Source: Pratylenchus scribneri
Lineage: Eukaryota; Nematoda; Chromadorea; Rhabditida; Pratylenchidae
Reading direction: 5' to 3'
Assembly (NCBI GenBank): GCA_030063045.1
Contig: JAQSEB010000035.1
Coordinates: forward strand, 124,001 to 188,000
DNA length: 64,000 nucleotides
Of the stretch, positions 60,101 to 64,000 are shown piece by piece. Numbering within the stretch: the stretch's first letter is position 1; every line of letters starts with the position of its first letter. A program made the translations under genes and the position numbers. The notes beneath the pieces were generated by a model. That model saw nothing but the letters and a program-made list of their open reading frames with translations, was not told the origin of the DNA and did not search any database.

Positions 60101-61346
60101 TGAACGAATTGAACAAGAAATAATTGGACAAGATGATGGAGAAGGAGGGGAAAATGATGAGGAATTGATGATGAAAGTGGATGAAAGGAAGGAAGAAATG
60201 CCAACACATTTGAGTGCGGCCGCAGCTGCAATTACGGCAACCAGGGGTTCAGGTAATAATTTAGTATTATTTTGTAAATGATTTTGTTAATAGCTGAGTC
60301 AATTTCTGGCTCAATCTCTTCATTGACTGAATTTGAACAATTGGAAAAGGAAGTGAGGGAGGCAGTTGGGATTGGCGATGAAATTATGATATTGAGCGAT
60401 ATTCGGGAGGAATCAGAGGAAGGAGCATTGGAAGAGGATGTTAGACGCAAATTGGAAGATGAAGAAGAATATGATGATGAATTGGAGAGGATGAGCACAC
60501 GGGAAGATGAGGAAGAGGAAGAAGAAGGAGGAAGGGGAATGAAGGAAGAAGAAATTGAAGGGAAAAAGAAGGAATTATTGGTGGAACATGGTTAGAATTA
60601 TTTGAAGAAATTAATCAAATTTTATAATATTTAGCAGCGGAAACTATAATGTTGAGCTCGGCTGACAGTTTGGAAGTGGAAAAACCATTTTCGGTTCAAT
60701 TCATCCAACAAGAGGGCCAAAAAATGGAGACAAGTGTTGATTCATTGGAATTGGCCAATGTGATGGGAAAAGGTGCAGAAATTGAGAAAGATGATACGGA
60801 TTCATTGGAAGAACAAGTAACTAATTTAGGAGATAGAGACGAACAACAACAAGAAATGATTAAAGGTGGTTAAAACGAATTTTTAGATAAAATTTTATTG
60901 AATTCTTTTTGAAGTTCATGCACTGAATATTCCGACAAGAGGAAATGGCAATGGTTCACCATCGGCTCCAGAAGACGAAGAAGATGATGCGGAACAAACA
61001 ACATTCGAAACGGTTCGAATCAATCCAACGGATGGAAAAGAAGAAAGACTAATTCGAACGGCAATCACACGGTTTGTTTTACTGGTCAAATTGGCATTTG
61101 ATTCATTCATTTATTTTGCAGAGTTCGAGATCCAATCCACAGTCGTGTTCGATTTGTGGGCACTGAGGTTTGTATTTTAGGGAAAATGATGGCATCTCGT
61201 AATATTTTCACAATTTTTAATAGGATGAACAAAGAGTGCAAGCCATTTTGGAGGGTCGAGGCGATGCGGCCGAATTGGAAACCACCGATGAGGAGGGAAA
61301 TGTGACACGTGTCCGAACAATTGTTGAGCGAGAAATTGTCCATTGA
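42105..61346 (+). CDS. unc-44: UNC-44 ankyrin, with long acidic tail
   Basis: Ankyrins link membrane proteins to the spectrin cytoskeleton; UNC-44 organises axons in nematodes. The start [15 protein letters not shown] at 42105 leads into [20 protein letters not shown] and some two dozen ankyrin repeats, then ZU5, UPA and death domains, a Ser/Thr/Glu-rich linker and a very acidic tail ending in [18 protein letters not shown]. Most introns are 44-60 nt; a few are enlarged by repeats. Alternative 3' ends are likely: an exon ending [10 protein letters not shown] with a stop at 51709, and one ending KTITIQRI with a stop near 54772. An ATG exon at 52767 ([15 protein letters not shown]) may mark an internal promoter for tail-only products. 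C. elegans unc-44 likewise makes short and giant isoforms. That a single transcript spans the whole interval is inferred. Confidence 0.93.
42245..45751 (+). other. unc-44: unc-44: ankyrin-repeat domain
   Basis: Repeats follow the G-TPLH-AA...G...V...LL...GA pattern, for example [80 protein letters not shown] and [20 protein letters not shown]. The block ends at the ankyrin-typical [20 protein letters not shown] and [11 protein letters not shown]. It is spread over about 17 short exons, one intron of which holds the MITE at 43735-43925. Confidence 0.96.
43735..43925. mobile_element. 191-bp MITE in an unc-44 intron
   Basis: GCTAACTTTGCGCCATTT...ACTCATCAAGGACTGAA at the left and TTCAGTCCTTGATGAGTTAT...GGAGCAAAGTTAGC at the right are inverted repeats of about 45 bp with few mismatches. 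The interior GATGATTTTAGTATCAAATT relates it to the 358-bp element at 8428-8785. Confidence 0.93.
45752..46647 (+). other. 900-bp unc-44 intron between ankyrin repeats and ZU5 linker
   Basis: Bounded by GAATGAAAC|gtaaat and gtttaag|AATGTTCTC. It is C/T-rich in 45840-46140, and 46445-46570 carries a copy of dispersed repeat family S. An exon-like frame at 45842-46090 has no family match. Confidence 0.6.
46445..46570. repeat. Dispersed repeat family S, copy 2 (unc-44 intron)
   Basis: GACCCATAAGGGTCACC, CTTTTCCTCAGTTGACC and TATACCGGATTATCC match the reverse complement of the spv-1 intron stretch at 17985-18065. Its end GATAACCGATAAGTACCG also resembles GATAACCGACAAACAAGTACC at 26564, just past the ubc-13 element. 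Confidence 0.5.
46648..49990 (+). other. unc-44: unc-44: linker, ZU5, UPA and death domain
   Basis: Exon 46648 continues [13 protein letters not shown], as in other ankyrins. ZU5 starts at about 47184 ([20 protein letters not shown]) and runs to about 48550, with [20 protein letters not shown] and [19 protein letters not shown]. The UPA region spans about 48590-49330 ([28 protein letters not shown]). The death domain, about 49490-49835, has [20 protein letters not shown] and [17 protein letters not shown]. The order matches canonical ankyrins. Confidence 0.95.
50436..54774 (+). other. unc-44: unc-44: post-death-domain exons with alternative 3' ends
   Basis: Includes [60 protein letters not shown] (ending at a stop, 51709), then [15 protein letters not shown] (52767), [97 protein letters not shown] and an exon ending [11 protein letters not shown]. 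Long AT-rich introns separate them (51100-51440, 51710-52766, 53250-53467, 53740-54187, 54290-54662). Confidence 0.75.
51146..51296. mobile_element. Small foldback element in an unc-44 intron
   Basis: AATGATATCAAAAACATTGG...AATATTGGAAAT at the left pairs with TTTGAAATATCCAATAATGCC...TTTTTATATCATT at the right. The centre contains ATGGCCATAAAATGGCC and GGTCATAACTTTTG. No coding frame. Confidence 0.75.
56246..56465 (+). repeat. Coding tandem repeat, 45 bp x 5, in the ankyrin tail
   Basis: Five near-identical units start at 56246, 56291, 56336, 56381 and 56426, each encoding [15 protein letters not shown]. The fourth has Thr for Ser. Unit length keeps frame. Confidence 0.97.
57620..57990. repeat. 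Diverged repeat family E, copy 2 (unc-44 tail intron)
   Basis: Fills the intron between the exon ending near 57585 and the one starting at about 58021. Shares ordered words with 35190-35500 (see there). The ends GGAATTAGCAAAATTCTGGG and AATTCCCGTAATTTCC have weak inverted similarity. Confidence 0.65.
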
Positions 61347-61805
61347 ACACTGTGTTTTGCCATCATTTATTTAATATTATTAAATTATTAGTTATTTAGC
61401 GATTTATTCGCCAATGCCCAAATTTGCTCTCTCTCTATTCAAAAAATCGCTCATTTTGCTTCTTCAATTTTTGAAAACATTCCGAACGAATTCCCATTTT
61501 CATCAACCCACCCACATTTTTAGACCGATTTGTTATTAAATATTAATGAATCTCCTAATCCCATCAAAATATGTTAGTCATTTTTTTGTTGCTTCATCAT
61601 TTGCTTTTAATAATTTAAAATATTTTTGTCCATTGCAAATGCGGTTATTTTTTAATTTTGAAATGATAAAATGTAGAATAAAAAAAATCACAAATTTGAA
61701 GAATTGAAAGGAAGAAAAAATATACAATAATAATAATTAATAATAAATTCATTCACATTCGGATTAAAATATCCCGTAAAATGGATCACTTTTTGTCATA
61801 AATTT
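61347..61805. other. Convergent 3' intergenic region, unc-44 / osm-3
   Basis: AT-rich, with A-rich and AATAAA-like words around 61678 and 61740. No gene seen. Both flanking genes end toward it. Confidence 0.6.
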
Positions 61806-64000
61806 TCAAGTAAATGATTTATTCCTCTGAACATTTAATGCCTCCAATCGTTGTGGTTTTCTGACTGCACTTTGTGGCCTTAATCCACCACTTCCTCCAG
61901 TCCCATTCTCTACCAATATTTGGGGCCCTTTCTTTGATGTTTTGTTGTTGCCATTGTTGCCAGAATTCTTCCCTCCATTTCCGGCAACATTAGTATTATA
62001 TACAATATCATCCGTGTAAATTACTCCATTAAGTAATTGTTTTTTCCGCTGTTCTGCTGAAAATATATTTTAAATTAGTTCCCATTTCTCTAACACAGGT
62101 GTATATACTATTTTCAAAAATGAATGCCCAGTTTTGCGCAATTGGCAATACCCCACTAATCTTTCGCACTAATTTTTATATCTATAGATTAAACTCTATA
62201 AGTTAATTGGCTCAAAAGCTATTATCTAATATGTATTATTACCCTAATTTAAGCAAAAGTGGTTTGGGATGAGAGCTAGGATTAGGTTCTCACTCCGGGG
62301 TCTTCGCCGGATAACTAAGCCCCAATGGCCCAATGAAAGGGATAGGGACAAATTCTTTATTATAATTGTGCGGGAAAATATGATAAAAATGTGAAGGGTG
62401 TAAAAAGAATTAAAAGAGGAAAAGGATGGGTTAAAAAGGCAGATTGAGGCAATATTTGATTGACGGGTGACGGGGTAGGCAAAGACAGAGTGGGGGTACA
62501 GTAGGACAAATAGGGAGGACCCTTTTCCTTTCAGGAATTATTGGCATTGACAAAGTAATAAAAAAACGATCTTCCTATTTTTTGAATTACTCTCGAAATC
62601 AGATAATAAAATTAAATAATTTACAGGAATAATAATTATTTATATTAAACATAAAATATTTACCCCAAGCTTTGTGCTTTTCTGGATTGTATTTGTCGAG
62701 GATTGTTTGCCTTGTTATTGGCTATAAATGGGATTTTCTTTTAAATATGGCCAATTTGTATCGGACCTTGAAATAATTTTGCACAAAATCTTTGTCCATA
62801 CTCTCATCCAGCCTCTTTTTCAATCTGGATTCACCATTCTCTTCCGGCTCATCTCCTTTTGTGTCCAATTCAAATCTCGCCCCAGGGGAAACTGTGCCAA
62901 ATTTCATTCAATTTCTTTGGCCTAAATAAAAATTCCACCTGGACTTGCGGTTGGCAATGATTGACGAAAATTCAGTTCCGGCAAAGACCAAATTTCAGTT
63001 TCCTCATTCCACAATGCATCCTTCTTTATCCTCTCCAAATTTGCATAATTACTATCTTTCCTGATTGCTGGTTGCACTTTTTCCAACATTTGTTGGTACA
63101 ATTTTAGCTGCTGATCTTGGCGTCGAATTGTCTCCAAATAGTCCAGCCTATCCAATTCAAATTCACTCGACAAATCATGGATGTCCTGTTCCAATGATTT
63201 CACTTTTATTTTCTCCTTGTTGTACTCCTTCACAAGTGCGTCCAACTTTTCTTGCGTATTTTGGTAAACATGCAGCAATGGATCCTCTTTGTCCTTGTGC
63301 ATTTCCAATGCCTCTGTATTTATTTTAAATTTTTATGAAAAATGTTCTAAAATTTTTGGTCACTGTAAATGAAATTCCTCTCATCAGAAAAGGAAATATT
63401 TATAGAGCGAAAAACATTGAAAATAGCGAAAACATTTTAGCAGTTTAATGGTTTTCCGTTACCATAAATCCCAAAATCATATATCTAATCGATAAATCTA
63501 TTCGAGATGCATCGTTTGGTAATTGTATGGCTTAGGTTTAACCAATTTTAAATAAGTTTTAAACCAGAAAAATGAAATGGTTTAAATCGGCGCGTCTTGA
63601 TGAGATCTATCGAGAGTATAAGATTTGGGGCTATAGAAGAAACAATTAACTGCTAATATCTTTTCTCCATTTTGCATTTTCAATGTTTTTTCACCAAATT
63701 AAATACCATCCCTCAAAAAATAAATTTAAATATTAATGTCAAAGGCAAAAGCAATCACAACTTATTAAAGAGATCTAAATCTAATAATTTAGTCTTAATG
63801 GCACCCTCTTATGGTGACCATAATTAAATAATAATTACCAGCCAATCTTTGCATTTTCTTCTCCGCTTCCTTTATTTTCCTTTGCCTTTTCTGCTTCAAT
63901 GCTTCATTCCCGGCTTGTTCTCCGCCCACCAATTGTTGTTCCAATTGTTCAATTCTCTTTTTTGCACTTTCCGCACTTTCTTCCTTCTTTTTTGCTTGCT
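61806..64000 (-). CDS. osm-3: OSM-3 / KIF17 kinesin-2, C-terminal part (runs off the window)
   Basis: OSM-3 is the homodimeric kinesin-2 that drives intraflagellar transport in sensory cilia. Only the stalk and tail are in the window; the motor lies beyond 64000. Exons on the minus strand: 64000-63842 (IEQLEQQLVGGEQAGNEALK), 63312 to about 62977 (LHVYQNTQEKLDALVKEYNK, DIHDLSSEFELDRLDYLETI, RRQDQQLKLYQQMLEKVQP, SNYANLERIKKDALW), one ending DFVQNYFK (about 62770), PITRQTILDKYNPEKHKAW (about 62720-62665), and the last (AEQRKKQLLNGVIYTDD) ending NVQRNKSFT at 61806. The match to KIF17 in VGGEQA, IHDL.SEFELD..DYL.TIRRQ and the W....W end is strong. Two introns are lengthened by repeats (62261-62553 and 63405-63695). 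Confidence 0.94.
62261..62553 (+). repeat. Dispersed repeat family R, copy 3 (osm-3 intron)
   Basis: Blocks CTCACTCCGGGGTCTTCGCC, AACTAAGCCCCAATGGCCCA, AATGAAAGGGATAGGGAC, AAAAAGGCAGATTGAGGCAA, ATATTTGATTGACGGGTGAC, AGTGGGGGTACAGTAGGAC and end TTATTGGCATTGACAA. Inserted in the osm-3 intron between its last two exons, antisense to the gene. Confidence 0.9.
63405..63695. mobile_element. Foldback element, family D copy 2 (osm-3 intron)
   Basis: The left GCGAAAAACATTGAAAATAG...TTAGCAGTTTAATGG is mirrored at the right by CCATTTTGCATTTTCAATG and TTAACTGCTAATATC. The interior ATCTAATCGATAAATCTATT and GCGTCTTGATGAGATCTAT match the element at 1290-1602. Confidence 0.85.

Larger units (their letters stand above)
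55124..61346 (+). other. unc-44: unc-44: giant acidic tail
   Basis: Exons from about 55124 ([20 protein letters not shown]) through 61346 encode a Glu-rich, low-complexity tail with few hydrophobic residues, including [40 protein letters not shown] and [18 protein letters not shown], and ending [20 protein letters not shown]. It should be intrinsically disordered, acting as a spacer or microtubule/cytoskeleton-interacting arm as proposed for giant ankyrins. The complementary strand stays open for long Leu/Phe-rich frames; these are shadows of Glu/Lys codons. Confidence 0.85.

Overview
The window looks like nuclear DNA of a nematode, most likely a plant-parasitic tylenchid and possibly a cyst nematode (inference). 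It is AT-rich. Genes are cut into many short exons by introns of about 44-50 nt ending in TTTTAG. The recognisable genes are close matches to Caenorhabditis proteins: UNC-44 ankyrin, OSM-3 kinesin, SPV-1 RhoGAP, UBC-13, MANF and a peroxisomal Nudix hydrolase. At least five introns need GC-AG rather than GT-AG splicing, a trait reported as unusually common in cyst nematodes.

Layout. 1-5009 is mostly non-genic, with a 24-bp minisatellite at the left edge and one foldback element. 5010-5846 holds a small five-exon gene of unknown function. 7290-18541 is an F-BAR/C1/RhoGAP gene (spv-1 type) whose introns carry a second copy of the 24-bp minisatellite, a foldback element and two copies of a ~300-bp dispersed repeat. 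19035-21643 holds a peroxisomal CoA-diphosphatase-like Nudix gene ending in SKL and a PRADC1-like protease-associated-domain gene. A 2.1-kb 18-bp minisatellite (21966-24098) separates these from manf-1 and ubc-13 (24631-26698), which lie head to tail 193 bp apart. 28588-32945 is a MAM-repeat membrane or secreted protein. 33533-37711 is the most unusual gene: an AAA-ATPase-like domain joined to a PD-(D/E)XK nuclease domain, a bacterial-style architecture carried here in an intron-rich gene. On the minus strand follow a membrane RING protein (38287-39096) and a small secreted protein with a signal peptide (39145-39971). 42105-61346 is unc-44 ankyrin with ankyrin repeats, ZU5-UPA, death domain and a very long acidic tail. 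The 3' part of osm-3 (minus strand) runs off the right edge.

The mobile and repetitive layer is dense. At least eight foldback (MITE-like) elements, four copies of one ~300-bp repeat (all in introns) and three minisatellite arrays were found by eye. The two minisatellite families share the ten-base core AAAATCAGAA. No recognisable reverse transcriptase or transposase reading frame was seen. All exon models were built by reading splice sites and checking frame continuity by hand; no alignment was run.
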